64,000 bases of DNA from Rusavskia elegans (GCA_011316305.1 SAUG01000133.1:1-64000); one strand, 5' to 3'; shown: positions 1 through 11,014, counted from the stretch's first letter. Notes: a model not told the origin generated them from the sequence alone. Translations and numbers: made by a program.

Positions 1-1567
1 ACACCCCCATCTTGCCAATACGTCAAGATTTATATCCCGACACATAGTTTTGGTTGAAGTAGTGGCCTTAGTCTAGACCTCGGAGCGCGCATATGTGATA
101 ATTTCTGCATGCTTGAGCACCAGACCTAGACAGAAAGATATAATCGTCGTTGACATTCAAATTCGCTTGCCGGCTATATTCCGTTTTCAATACTAAGCTA
201 TAGATAGATTTATTACAAACAATGATAGATCTATGCGCTATATAAGGCTATACAACACGTATATGGGCGCTTCTAAGTCGGTGGCAGGCCCAGACTTTCT
301 TCAACATCAACATCATCTTCAACATGTATCTAGGGCATTACCCAGACAAATTTGAAGTACGCAACGAGTACAGGTCCCTAGCACTATCGGCGGCATAAAA
401 GGAATCTCTGTAAGACTAGAGCTCGATATCTTGCATAAGCAGGCTGTACGGGCTTTCTCCCAAGCTGTATAAGGACAGAACAACAGGCACCAAGTGTCGC
501 TCTCGAACAACAGCAAATGTTATGTAAACCTCCAGCAGACCTCAAATACCCACTAAGATCAAGTCAATTGTGGGGCCCCCGTTTTGGTGTGGTTTTGAAG
601 GTTCTCATGTTATATCATGCTCCTTCCCGCACCACGCACTGATACACAAGAAAAAACAAGCACACATGCCCGTACAGAACAATACCCCAAGCCAACATCT
701 CATATATATAATAAAACTCTTCACAAACTCAACCGCAAACCTATACATCTCCCCACATCCTCCACCCCCCTCCCCATCCATATCCTTACACCACCAATCA
801 TCATCCGCATCTCCCGCCCACATTCTCCTCTCTCATCCATAGCCTCGCCCGCCTCAATCAACCGGGACGCAATACCCACACAACCAGTGCCTGCACCTGA
901 CACACGCGGACCGAGGATGCATATTGAATTTCCGGCAGTCGCGGCAATACCATCCCGGTGGACGTCGTGAGTGTCTCATTGCGGGCAAAAGGTATCGTTT
1001 TTGGGATGTTCGGTTTTTATCGGTAAGGTGTCGTGCTTGAGATGCGGTTGGGAGGGATGTATGTATGTATGTATTGGGAGGTTGGAGACTGGTAGACGAA
1101 AGTATAATGCTTTTGCGGAAGGCAGTTTTGTATTGGCTTTATACTTGATGGATGTTGTACAGAAGGTCAATGAGTCATTGTGGTTGTCGATGGTGAAGGA
1201 CACATGTGTTAAGACATTGGATCACGGGGTATGATAATTGTACTACGCTCCCTATGGTATCGTGAAGGCTGCGGCAATGGGCATAGGAGTCGCATGTGAT
1301 CTTCATAGCTCTCTCATGGGCAAGGCCTTGAATCACCATGTGCCTTTAATTTCCATGGGTACATGGTAGATTACTTCTGCGGGAGCTTGGAGTTAGCTAA
1401 GAGAGGAGTCGCATTTTTTGTTATGACAGTCTATTACTTTCCTTTCGTTTCCTAGTATCCGCCTATTACATGCATCCCTTTTCCCCTTCATAGCAACCGC
1501 CTATTGCATGCATTCCTTTCTCCTTTCCTTTTCTCGACTTCTCGCGAATATCACTCCCTCATGCCCT
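1..1567. other. Gene-poor stretch
   Basis: I see no supportable gene here. All open frames are short, overlap each other and show no recognisable domain. A GTAT microsatellite of about four units lies near 1058-1075, and the region 730-900 is rich in C and A, as many fungal untranslated regions are. Confidence 0.5.
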
Positions 1568-2232
1568 TCACTCCTTCCCTCCCTCCTTAGCCGCATCCAC
1601 GATCTCCTTCCCCATCGTCCCCAACACAACAACCCACATCTCACCATCACTTCCCACGACCATTTCCCACAGCCTCTTTAATCTCTCCCCGACCTCGGTT
1701 TCCACGCCTGGCGCACGAATATCGTCTTTCGTAACATCCGGATTGTGGATATCGAAGAGAGATAGGAAACCTTCGGACGTGAGGTCGACGACTAAGTATT
1801 CTTTGCGAGTGACGGTGGGGACCTGAACGATATGGTGGGCGGGGCAGAGTTCGGTGTATTTTTTGGAGGTGAGGAGGGAGAGGGCTTCGAATCTGTGTGC
1901 AGGGCATGATAAGTTAGCTATGTGCGACGCTCTCTTGCATAGGGAGTATGAGGAGGACGAGGATGAGAGAGCGGGGTTCGGTGTCAGTGGAAAGGGCAAG
2001 GGGTACAAGTATCGAGGAGGGGAGGATTAAGGGAATGGAAAAGGGATGTAACTTACGAGATCTTCGCATGCCCGTGATTGCCAGGTTTGGATGATGATTT
2101 CGAGATGATCTTGCAAGGCTGGTTCTGGATCAGAATATGGTCGCCTTTGGCGAGTGAGGAGGCTTGGGTAGGTGTTGTGAGGGAAGCGTCGGCGGATGTG
2201 GAGGAGAAGTCGTGGTCTTGAGTGGTAGACAT
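1568..2232 (-). CDS. eIF5A-like protein lacking the hypusine lysine
   Basis: Two exons, 2232-2057 and 1892-1568, joined across a GTAAGT...CAG intron, give about 166 residues. The N-terminal half carries the eIF5A SH3-like core (QPCKII then SKSSSK) and the loop that normally reads TSKTGKHGHAK; here it reads SSKPGNHGHAK. The C-terminal half carries the OB-fold region (LLTSKKYTELCPAHH, then VPTVTRKEYLVVD and GFLSL). In eIF5A the lysine of TGKHG is converted to hypusine by deoxyhypusine synthase and is needed for relief of ribosome stalling. Here asparagine (codon AAT, residue 52) replaces it, and threonine two before is proline. The length matches the family (154-160 residues plus a short extension). 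It is not HEX1, the known eIF5A-derived Woronin body protein, because it ends GGKE with no SRL peroxisomal signal. The frame is intact and splicing is normal, so this is probably a functional diverged paralogue rather than a dead copy; its role is unknown. Confidence 0.85.
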
Positions 2233-2865
2233 GGTTGTTAGTGGGTTTTACAAGGTAGCGGTGTGATCTAATTTTGAATTGTGGGTTGCCTGTAGCTATG
2301 AGTTTGATTTGTGCGATAAAGACGTAATGCGTGTTAGCTGCGGAAGGCAACGATCGATCGGAAGGCTTTGCGTTGGAAAGTGCGATGCGGCATTCCTATG
2401 CTTGCTCGAGAGAAGGAGTATGGATCGAAGGATTGAAAGGAGAAGAGGAAGGAGAGGAGATGTCTCTTATACTGTCTGGTGTTAAGATGGTAGAGAAAAT
2501 TTAGGTGAGCGATTTGAGTCATCCAGGTGCAACCATGGATAATGTGAGCATACTAGCGCAGAAGCAGTGAGGTGCAATCTTCAAGCGGCTAGCTGTCACT
2601 AAGTAACCGAGATAAAAAACTTTGAAGCCCCTACATCATAAATACCGAAAATCGTATTTCCTCCGGTCAAAAGCCTTGATGAAAACCCCGTAGCGGTAGT
2701 CAGGCGCTGCAAGCCTGCTAGCTAAGTATTGGACCAACGAAAGCTTCGAAAATCAAGATGTAGATAGGGGTACACAGCCTGAACAGCATCCAAATTAACG
2801 CCTTCGAAACATGTCTACCGAGCACTCTGGGGCGATGCCGTAGAACGATAGTGATGTCTCTCATG
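2233..2865. other. Intergenic stretch
   Basis: This lies upstream of the eIF5A-like gene and downstream of the next minus-strand gene. I see no further gene. It should hold the promoter of the eIF5A-like gene, though I find no convincing TATA box. Confidence 0.4.
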
Positions 2866-4032
2866 TTAGAGGTAGGAGTCATCTTCATAATCAGCAAGCT
2901 TCTGATCAATTCCCCTGTTGAGTTCATCGAATTGGTCCAGTCCATCCACTTGCGGTCCCTCCACCAGGAATGCCCTGAGACATTCCATGGACTTTCGGGC
3001 ATTGCAAATTTCTTCGAGTACCTTTCCTGGTTCTTGGATATAGTCCGTTTCGACCCATGGCCCGTTGACAGGCTGATTACTTATGGAGACTTTGGTACCT
3101 GTACTACCATCTGGTCGCTTGAAAGATTCTGTCCGCCCAGATTGCGCCAGAGTCGAAGAAGGACTTGCGTCGAAGGATCTTAGGGGGCCGATCCTAGATC
3201 TAGGAGCCTCAAGCACACCATTAGAAAGCGCCTGTAGTCTGTCCCGGGGCAGCGGTTGTGGCGATCCAAAATCATGTGGCTGTCCATCATCGAATTGCTG
3301 CGAAAGCTCCTTCTCCGTAACTCTAATACCAGCCATCAGCTCCGGCGGTGCATCGACCCTGCCAAAACCCATGACAGGCCCATCGACGCCGATCTGTTCA
3401 TTCCAGTACCAACCAGGAAGAGCACCGCTGGTCATAAGTGAAGCTATCCAATGACCACGTGATTTAAGGCTGCTAGCAGACTTGTCCTTCTTCGCCTCGT
3501 AGTCCGACTTTACATCTTTAGCACGCTTGGTCAAGTCATCCATAGCTTGTTTTAACATGGAGCGCATGGGACCATCGAAACGAGCAGCATTTTCTTTGTC
3601 GCCGCTTTTGGCGGCGACTTTGCAAAGTTGCGCCATTCGGTTGTCTAACTTTTGATTTTCTCGCATGAAAGTGTTAAACATGGCAATATATCCACTGGCA
3701 AGATCATGGCGTTCTCTAGCTGCATAGGTATCTTCGGCCTCTCTGTGCGCATGGGAAATCATTTGTCCACCAGTGTCAAGCGCCAGGAGATCCTCGAATG
3801 CATCTCTCCAATTCCGAGACGGTATGTCTTTCTCAACTCGGAGCGGAGAGTATGGGCTGTCCAGAATATAGCCGACTGGCCCCATCCGTGGAGAGGCGAA
3901 GTAGGTTGAGAAGAAGTATTTCCCACCATCCTCCCATGTCATATTCGATGTATCTGGTCTATTACAATGATCACATGGTGGCCCAAACGATGGGTAAGTG
4001 GGCGCTTTGTCGGAATCACTAGATCCCTCCAT
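2866..4032 (-). CDS. Hypothetical protein with N-terminal CxxC and charged helical middle
   Basis: A single-exon frame of 388 residues that I do not recognise. The N-terminus has a C-x2-C pair in PPCDHCNRP (about residues 19-24). Residues 95-200 are rich in charged and helix-forming residues (HREAEDTYAARERHDLAS, then KQAMDDLTKRAKDVKSDYE) and probably form a coiled coil. A W-rich patch, LPGWYWNEQIGVDGP, lies near residue 212. The C-terminal third is polar and probably disordered until a short final helix. There is no signal peptide or membrane segment. The long intact frame and even codon use support a real gene. Similar cytoplasmic or nuclear proteins of unknown function are common in Pezizomycotina. 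The first Met lies next to the end of the frame, so the start is likely right. Confidence 0.7.
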   Translation of the reverse strand: MEGSSDSDKAPTYPSFGPPCDHCNRPDTSNMTWEDGGKYFFSTYFASPRMGPVGYILDSPYSPLRVEKDIPSRNWRDAFEDLLALDTGGQMISHAHREAEDTYAARERHDLASGYIAMFNTFMRENQKLDNRMAQLCKVAAKSGDKENAARFDGPMRSMLKQAMDDLTKRAKDVKSDYEAKKDKSASSLKSRGHWIASLMTSGALPGWYWNEQIGVDGPVMGFGRVDAPPELMAGIRVTEKELSQQFDDGQPHDFGSPQPLPRDRLQALSNGVLEAPRSRIGPLRSFDASPSSTLAQSGRTESFKRPDGSTGTKVSISNQPVNGPWVETDYIQEPGKVLEEICNARKSMECLRAFLVEGPQVDGLDQFDELNRGIDQKLADYEDDSYL

Positions 4033-4791
4033 GCTTGGGCGTCTTGGACCTGGTTCGTACAGCGAGCAGACAATCTTTATGCCTGATGAAGCAGTCTGTC
4101 GATGGTGTGCCGGGCCCTATATCGACTTCAAAGTTGGGTTTCGACCAATGGTTTCAGGTTGCTAATATAGCGAGAATAATAATAGAAAAACCAGCAAGGG
4201 AGATTCAAATCTCGAGTAAGGGTCTAGCGCGCTAGTGGTAGGGTTCTGTCCGGGCCGGCCCGTCAACGGCAATCGCCATCGCGGCTTGGCGTTCAGGGGC
4301 TGGCAGGTTTCACTTTCCGAGCCTTCCATTATCGCCAGTCAGCATTATTTGACGTACTACGATAAGTCTCGTTTTTCGCAATCCAAGTGTACCACCCAAA
4401 TCAATCAAAGCTACAGAACAAACTTAGACGAGGGGTGGTGTAATCTCATAGATAACTCCCGATCATGTTCTTTATGCATCGGACGAGCACGCAGTCGCTG
4501 TCATGGCTCTAGACCCCGTTTTGACGCTATGTTACTCAATCGTTAAGAACGACTAACTCGATTGATCATGGCATACTGATCAAAATTGAGTCATGTGGTG
4601 TGCGGAAGATTTCGGCCCGCGCCTCTATAAGCCCGCAAAAGAGCCTTCCTTTTCCTGGATGAACCCTTTATCCGCCAGGCGCATAGAAGGATGCGGGAAT
4701 TTATTCGTCTTGTACACCTAACGAAATATGACCTGGAAAATTCTCAAGCTGATTCTATTCTATACATCCGTTTTTTTTCGATCTAGACAGA
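4033..4791. other. Intergenic stretch between divergent genes
   Basis: No supportable gene. A short perfect palindrome, GAGATTCAAATCTC, lies near 4200-4213, followed by a TAGCGCGCTA palindrome. These are small and I give them no function. Confidence 0.4.
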
Positions 4792-5382
4792 ATGTTCTCT
4801 ACACGAGATTGCCGCAACTTATACCTATATCTCCTGATGCTACTACATCTCAACATTCTGTTGGCAATGCCATTGAAACCAGCAGCGAACGCACTTTCTC
4901 CAGATGCCATTTATTCCTTCCGCGTTGGCAATAATAGTATCATTCCCAGTCAAAGACCCACAAAAGAAGACGTCCGCCTCGTACAATACCAAGTTCCCCA
5001 CACCAACATCGATATCGATATCCTGCTCTTCCTACAAGATCCTATCGACCGCGAGGCACTAGGACTAACCCTCAGACATGGTATCTCCTGGACCTCAGCT
5101 CGCATCAAAAATCAAGGAGATGCCTGGCTGGCCGAAGATGATGATCCTTTCTACTCCACCGCACAAGGGAAGTGTTTTATTCGGATCGACGCCAAGAAGA
5201 CAGCGAGTGGGAGGAGTATGACGACGTACAAGACACTGCTGGCGGTGTTTTTAGGTTTGTGGAATGCGCTGTTTTTGACGAGGGAGGAGTGGGCGGTGAG
5301 TTTTCGGTTTCAGGTGGCAGGTATGACGGCCGGGCATGGGGCGATAGCGGACCATAGTTTAATTGGTCCGGCAACTTCTTGA
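4792..5382 (+). CDS. Small secreted protein, related to the 47-49 kb family
   Basis: A single-exon frame of 196 residues. The N-terminus has a hydrophobic signal-like segment (LYLYLLMLLHLNILLA, about residues 11-26). The mature part contains VQYQVPHTNIDIDILLFL (a P-x-T followed by a beta-like stretch) and later MTTYKTLLAVFLGLWNAL, then SFRFQV. The same order occurs in the tandem proteins at 47.4-49.0 kb: VPGK followed by an aliphatic strand, then LTY-x2-A-x3-L-x-A-x-W. I infer common ancestry from that pattern only. No enzyme motif is visible. The function is unknown; secreted proteins of this size can be effectors or cell-wall proteins. The start could also be a nearby upstream Met in another frame, but this one gives the best signal peptide. 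Confidence 0.6.
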   Translation: MFSTRDCRNLYLYLLMLLHLNILLAMPLKPAANALSPDAIYSFRVGNNSIIPSQRPTKEDVRLVQYQVPHTNIDIDILLFLQDPIDREALGLTLRHGISWTSARIKNQGDAWLAEDDDPFYSTAQGKCFIRIDAKKTASGRSMTTYKTLLAVFLGLWNALFLTREEWAVSFRFQVAGMTAGHGAIADHSLIGPATS

Positions 5383-5404
5383 TAGTCCTAAGTGGATTCG
5401 ATGC

Positions 5405-5510
5405 GGTCAATTGGCGACGTCCGCGTCGTGTATTACCGTGTCCCCAACACCAATGTCGATATCGGGTTCCCCCTCTTCCAACACATATTGGGTGTCCCTG
5501 GGCATGGCTC
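5405..5510 (+). pseudogene. Fragment duplicated from the preceding secreted-protein gene
   Basis: Just after the stop of the 4792-5382 gene, the plus strand encodes GDVRVVYYRVPNTNVDIG followed by FPLF. This matches DVRLVQYQVPHTNIDID followed by LLF inside the gene, and the DNA is alike over about 65 bases. It is a short leftover of a second, tandem copy with no start and no continuation. Confidence 0.6.
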
Positions 5511-5813
5511 TGCCTAATTGAACGTTACTATGTTCGTGTCGTGTTAAATTGATTACTGGCTCTTGGATGACTTGTTACTATCACGAGTTGTGAATCTAGA
5601 ATGGAATGGAATGGAGCTTTAAGAGCTGTACAACGCATGATGAATGGCAAGGTTGGGCAAAATCCGTGTATGACTATACTTAGTTTTGATGATGAATTGC
5701 AAACGCTACCTGGGTATCATGTGAGCGCGTCTAGCGCGTCTGACATAAAATGAAGTAATCAACATGTACATAGATCGAGGGAGGAAGTCGTCATGGACAA
5801 TCATATGAGACAC

Positions 5814-7598
5814 TCAAGCAACAGATCCCTTCGCTTTCCCTTTCCCCCTACCTGCCGGCTTGACCTTGGTAATTCTCTGCGGTTTTGCCGTCACTCTCGT
5901 TATTTGGGTGCCAGCACCGTTGGATTGCTGCTCTTCTTGACGAGTGATTCGACGAGACTTAGCAATAGCGATTTCATCCATTTCTTGATCATTAGCCATT
6001 TTTGCCCCGACATTAGACGCACGTCGTCTGGCTGTCTTGGTCGGTCGTGGGAATTCGTTGTCAGCAGATGGGCCATCGACAAAGTTCTCTTCTCTGATCT
6101 CTTGTCGTAAACGCTTGCTTCGCCGTCGACCCCCGGGATACTCGATCTCAGCCGCGACATCGGTAGCGATGCGGGGTTCGGATGACAAGTGCTCAGTGGC
6201 TTCTTCAACATGGTCAGGGGGAGGCGCTTTCTTGGTGGAGGACTTGGTGGCTTGCGATGTTGCGAGATTGGGCTTGGGTTGATGACCTTGTGCCAGGGTC
6301 TTTTGGGGTGCGGAAGGCTTTTTCCTTCTATCCCGCATTGGTCTCTGCATCTGTGATCTGGTGGGAATTTCGCTAGGATGCAAAATGCAATCCTGTGAGT
6401 TGACGGTATTCGAAAAATCGTAGGGTTCCTGGTCGAGGTTCGATGGAGCCAAATTGGTTGTATTATCGTCGTTGGGATAATGATTTATCACATCCGCTGC
6501 CTTCATCAAAGGTCTGTCTTCATCGGCCAGGGGGATGGAGGGCTTGGTGGCCGCACCCGAAGGATTTTTCGAAAAGTTTACTTCACCCTCCACTCTGCTG
6601 TTGGCGTTGGTAGACTTTTGCGGAAGAGGATCGGTAGGTTTCTTGAACAGGCCCCATTTATCAACAAATGGGGGGAAGTAAGGCAATTTTGGTGGAGTAG
6701 GAGGTTTAGGGAACAGCCTCCGGGCTTCGGCTTCCAACTCAAGGATGGCGAAGGAGTTTTCCCGTGCATGGGCTGGGGTAGGATCTGCCCGGACTGTCTG
6801 GTCCGGAGGCCGTTCGTGCATCCATGTCATGCCCGGCATGATACCCCACTCCGTGTCCCATATGTCCTGGCGGATCCAGGAGCTCTTGACGGCCTCGTAT
6901 GCTTTCGTGTTGATGTCAAGGGAGGCGGAGACAGCAGCCTTTTGGATTGTGGGCTCGCCACTGATAAGGTCTCGCTGCCTGGCGAGTTGGCAAAGAAATT
7001 GATGAATGGGGCGTGACGCCTCACGATCGCGATCGAGCTTCGCTTGTCGCTCTGGTTCGGCAGGAGTGGTCTGCGGCCCGGCCGTTGCGACAGGTGGTTG
7101 CTTGAACAAGCTCGGGAGGTGGGAGACCGATTCTTTCTTGTGTTCAGATTCAGATTCTGGATCCGCCTCTTCATGTTTCCAGCACCAGTCGCACCAATCC
7201 CTCAACTTGTCCCATCTGTCATTCCAGATACCCTGCTCTCGCCAGCGCTTCTTGACGACCGCGGAAGCCAATTTTTCATAGTTTGCGCCCACAGGTAGCC
7301 GAACACCTACTTCATCTTCGGCCTTGAAGAGCCACTGTTTCTCATCGTGTACTTGTCTGTGCCATTGGCGGTCAGGTCTTGAAAACTGACGCCTGTCGTA
7401 CTCTTTCAGTTCGCGATCTATCTGGATCTCGCTTGCGGTGGGAGATATAGGACTGTTGAATGTGGTAGAGGCCGGGGTTGGGGACTTGTGGAAGGGTGGG
7501 GAAGCACTGAAACGTCGTCTTGCACGATCAAGTCGCTCGGGATGATCATCTAGAGATTCTAGGACTCTTCCAGCCTGGAAAAGATCAGGATCAATCAT
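5814..7598 (-). CDS. Basic nuclear-type protein with a duplicated tryptophan motif
   Basis: The frame is open from 7835, but the residues before the Met at 7598 look like translated leader, so I favour a start at MIDPDLFQAG (about 594 residues). Two copies of a motif are visible, about 120 residues apart: AVVKKRWREQGIWNDRW then DWCWKHE, and EAVKSSWIRQDIWDTEW then GMTWMHE. Each is preceded by a similar helical stretch, so a domain of about 70 residues has been duplicated. The rest is proline-, serine- and lysine-rich, and the C-terminus is strongly basic (RRRSKRLRQE, TARRRAS, GRGKGKAKG), which suggests nuclear localisation and perhaps nucleic acid binding. I know the W-motif only as a recurrent feature of uncharacterised ascomycete proteins. 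The gene is divergent from the FHA kinase, sharing about 550 bases of upstream DNA. Confidence 0.7.
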   Translation of the reverse strand: MIDPDLFQAGRVLESLDDHPERLDRARRRFSASPPFHKSPTPASTTFNSPISPTASEIQIDRELKEYDRRQFSRPDRQWHRQVHDEKQWLFKAEDEVGVRLPVGANYEKLASAVVKKRWREQGIWNDRWDKLRDWCDWCWKHEEADPESESEHKKESVSHLPSLFKQPPVATAGPQTTPAEPERQAKLDRDREASRPIHQFLCQLARQRDLISGEPTIQKAAVSASLDINTKAYEAVKSSWIRQDIWDTEWGIMPGMTWMHERPPDQTVRADPTPAHARENSFAILELEAEARRLFPKPPTPPKLPYFPPFVDKWGLFKKPTDPLPQKSTNANSRVEGEVNFSKNPSGAATKPSIPLADEDRPLMKAADVINHYPNDDNTTNLAPSNLDQEPYDFSNTVNSQDCILHPSEIPTRSQMQRPMRDRRKKPSAPQKTLAQGHQPKPNLATSQATKSSTKKAPPPDHVEEATEHLSSEPRIATDVAAEIEYPGGRRRSKRLRQEIREENFVDGPSADNEFPRPTKTARRRASNVGAKMANDQEMDEIAIAKSRRITRQEEQQSNGAGTQITRVTAKPQRITKVKPAGRGKGKAKGSVA

Positions 7599-8147
7599 GG
7601 TATCCTGCGAAGTCGATGCTGGTGGTCTCGCAAGCTCTTCGGATGATAGCCAAGAGAGAAACCAGATGGAACGGAACCATTCCGGCATTGCGGAACGTCG
7701 CCGCGAAGAAATTACCGAAATTAGCGCCGGTTGAATTTCAAGCGCCGAGGCAACAAGGCAGCAAGGCCTATTCTTAGAAACCACAGCAATGCTGTTTTTC
7801 TTGGTGCGACACGACAACGGCAGCCAACAGCCCATGAGCTTTGAAGCTAAAGCTGTGCAATTGGCACAGGCCTATCCCGTGCGCGCTGGCAGTCGAGGTA
7901 GCGGATGCCCACCTTGTCAGTCAAAGGGATCAGCACATTTGAGGGTGCTAAAACCGTAGATGCAGGAATCCAGATTCTATATATCGAACATGTCTCCCAT
8001 AGCAGTTCTACTCTCGTTTCCTTCTCGTTGTTCTCTCGTTGGTCCCGTCACTCTCTTTTTTTGTCGCCGTGTGTCGTCTCTGTCTCTCTCGTTACCGTCA
8101 TCTCCGGTCGATGGTGGCTTTTCCAGTCAGTACAGCGCAAAAGAAAG

Positions 8148-9854
8148 ATGGTCATGCTGAAAGCTTTTCCCAAAGCTCTATTCTCTCTTTCACCTATTAA
8201 CCCTAGAGCGAAGGCCACCACAAGTGATCCACGCAACGAAGATCGCGCGTACAGGATCCTTGATGGAGGCTGTGGCCGAGATTCAACAATAGCGATCGCT
8301 ATCGGGTTTGATATCCATTCAAGGGCAGGGAACTCCTATACGCTTGCTACACTGGGCAGAGGCCACGATGTTGACGTCTACGTCAGTGGCTCCATGATCT
8401 CAAAAATCCAATGTTCGTTTGAAATGAATCTTGATACCAAGGTGGTTCTGCTTTACGATAGATCGACCGCCCAAACGACTCAGGTTCACGGAGAAAATGC
8501 CACCCCTTTTCAACACAAACGAGAGCCTCCTCGGCGTGTCGTGATAGGCAAGGAGCTCAATGACATCATTACTTTCGGAGGAGCAGCAAGAGACCTCGTA
8601 CAATTCAGCGTGATATGGCATCAAACTCTGGCTGAGGCACTGGAGACAACCGGTACCGATGATAGGCCAAGCCTCCCACAAGCTTACATGAAAGAGGTCG
8701 CGTACAATCCACGTGTCGCTCGTACCGTATCACAAGAGCCGGATACCGAGCTCCCGTCTCGTATGGATACAAGAACTCATACACCTGCGCAAATGCAGAT
8801 GAGATACCAAAAACTCGATCCTCTTGGCTCCGGGAGCTTTGGAGAGGTATTCAAGGTACGTAGTTTTCGAGCTCCTTTAACCCAATTTCGCTTGACTCTG
8901 GACTTCGCTCTGGCAAACGAGGCAATTGAGACCTCGAGTGGTGTCAGTCGAGGTCTCAGATATCCTACAGGGATGAGATATACTTGATCGAGACAGTTCC
9001 ATTGTTGACATGCTGACTCTGAAATCCACTTTAGGCCCTGAATATTGATTCAGGAAAGTTTATGGCGGTCAAAAGGATGCACATACGAAACTCTCGAGAC
9101 TATGATTACGCCAGGAAGCGAGAAGTCGAGACGCTCGCTCGGATCCGTCATGTGAGTGAAACCCTCGAGCTGACACTACAACACAGTCGATCTGACGCTG
9201 CTGTAGCCGCATATCCTCGAATTCATCCACTCAGAAGGATGGGATATACCAGATGCACCTGTATTGATCTTCATGGAACTGAAAGATGGATCTCTGGGTT
9301 CGCTGCTTAAAAACAAGGAGGTAATGGGATCTTCCCAGCAAGTACAACAGATGGCCAAGCTCGTTTTCGAGCAAATGCTCCAGGCACTTGACTTTTTGGC
9401 ATGCCACGACGTTATCCATCGGGACGTAAAGCCAGATAACATCCTCTACCTCCTGCCTTGTGGTGATGGCGGTCATCGTTTCCAGCTCGGCGACTTTGGC
9501 CTCTGTAACCCATACAACAACGCAAACAGCATAGTTGGAACCCCAATCTTTGCTGCCCCTGAACGGCGGTCTGGAAGTCAAACACCCAAATTTGACATCT
9601 GGTCCCTCATGGTCACGATGCTGTGGACCCTCTATTTCGATAGCTTCGCCAAAGAGATGGAGCGTACCGAGGAAGAGATTCAGATCCTCCCGATCGTGAT
9701 GAGATTCGCATCGATCACAGATTTCAAGCCGATTGGAGCAATGGCAAAAGTCAATCCAGCCGAACGGGCATCTGCCGCGCAGCTACTTGACAGGTGGTTC
9801 GGTGGGAACGGACTCACCACCCGACGCAAGAGTATCACGCCACTGGTTGACTAG
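8148..9854 (+). CDS. FHA-domain serine/threonine protein kinase
   Basis: Three exons, 8148-8855, 9035-9151 and 9207-9854, with phase-0 GT-AG junctions, give about 490 residues. An FHA domain, which binds phosphothreonine, covers roughly residues 65-165 (TLATLGRGHDVDVYVSG, then a C-terminal LVQFSVIW strand); the usual SxxH is here SKIQ. A protein kinase domain follows: glycine loop LGSGSFGEVFK (226-236), catalytic lysine in FMAVKR (about 249), HRDVKPDN with Asp about 348, GDFG (about 370-373) and AAPE. All core catalytic residues are present, so the kinase should be active. The order FHA then kinase is that of the Rad53/Chk2/Dun1 DNA-damage checkpoint family, but one FHA domain and a short C-lobe make it a looser relative; substrate and pathway cannot be read from sequence. 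The start is uncertain because an open leader runs up to 7905. Confidence 0.85.
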
Positions 9855-11014
9855 CGTTTACACAAGCAGGATCACCAGGTAAGACGTCGATGTATCTATA
9901 TTTACACATCGATACCTCGACTGGCATGGCAGTCGTAGCTACCGCCACCGGTGTCCTTTCTCCGCAAGCCCAACTTCATCAAACCCCTCCAATGCCAATA
10001 CTGTCCACTACAATGCCAACCCCAAGCCACAGGTCCCGAGGCCAATGGTCCCAGACACAGCATTGGGGTCGATCTGTCGCAAAGTAGGGGTTTGTTACGG
10101 ACAGACCAAGAGGGGGAAAGATATTTGGTGCTACGGCTTAAAGTGAGATGGTAGATAGATAACTACGAATAGATCGAATTCAACGCTGGGTACTTAGAAA
10201 AAGAGATCTGGGGATATGTGGATAACAGGGGCGAGATTTTTGTCTCAAAGTTAGTGGAGATAGCAATGTAGATATCGTTGGTAAGGATGCGGTTCGAGAC
10301 GCGGTTTGACATAGTTTGACATGGCAGTCAAGCGAGCAATCGAAACGCTTCTTCTACGTTAATTCGGGGTGAGATTCCAAATAACCGTCTCCCCTCCCCC
10401 ATGGCCAATCGCGTTCGATATCATTCTACCTGATACAAACCTTACCCTTAACAGATGGCCAGACTCTCAACACATAATCACGGCCACTCCAGTCCACCAT
10501 ACCATCCTCCGCCGTAAGACTCCATGGCCCCTGAGTCGGTGGGAATCGCTCTACTCCAGCGCTCATCAATTGCAAGTACAACATACGGGCCCATAGAACG
10601 GGATCGGACAACCGCCTTGCGGTCAAGGACAGTCAACATTGGAAAGACACAGGTACGGAGCCATCTGAACAATCGTTTCCCTCTAATTCTCCCATATCAT
10701 ACTGACGAGTTGTCGCTGGTAGTAGATCTTTCTGGAAATCTCTGCGTGGGGATCCGAGCCATGGTGCGGGAGAACATGCGGCAGCCAGATGGATGCATCC
10801 TCAATGTAGGTGCTACTGCGAAGGAGATGCGGTCGCTGCTACACGGACGGACTCGGCGAGGTTATAAAAGCTTGAATCGGAGTAACAATCGCGGGAAATG
10901 CAGAGCGAGCTCGAACCGTGTTGTCGCAAATTTAGCAGAAACCGTCACCCTGTGGATCTCACTCACAGGATACTTGATAATCGAGCAGCAAATCCAATGT
11001 TGCTCGTCCCTGCA
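9855..11014. other. Gene-poor stretch between convergent genes
   Basis: This holds the 3-prime regions of the FHA kinase and the HAD hydrolase. Frames near 10369-11108 on the plus strand are compositionally random and partly antisense to the HAD gene, so I do not call them. Confidence 0.45.

Noticed and set aside
1568..2232. HEX1 (Woronin body protein) as identity of the eIF5A-like gene
   Set aside because: The C-terminus lacks SRL and the PCK and GHAK blocks are closer to eIF5A.
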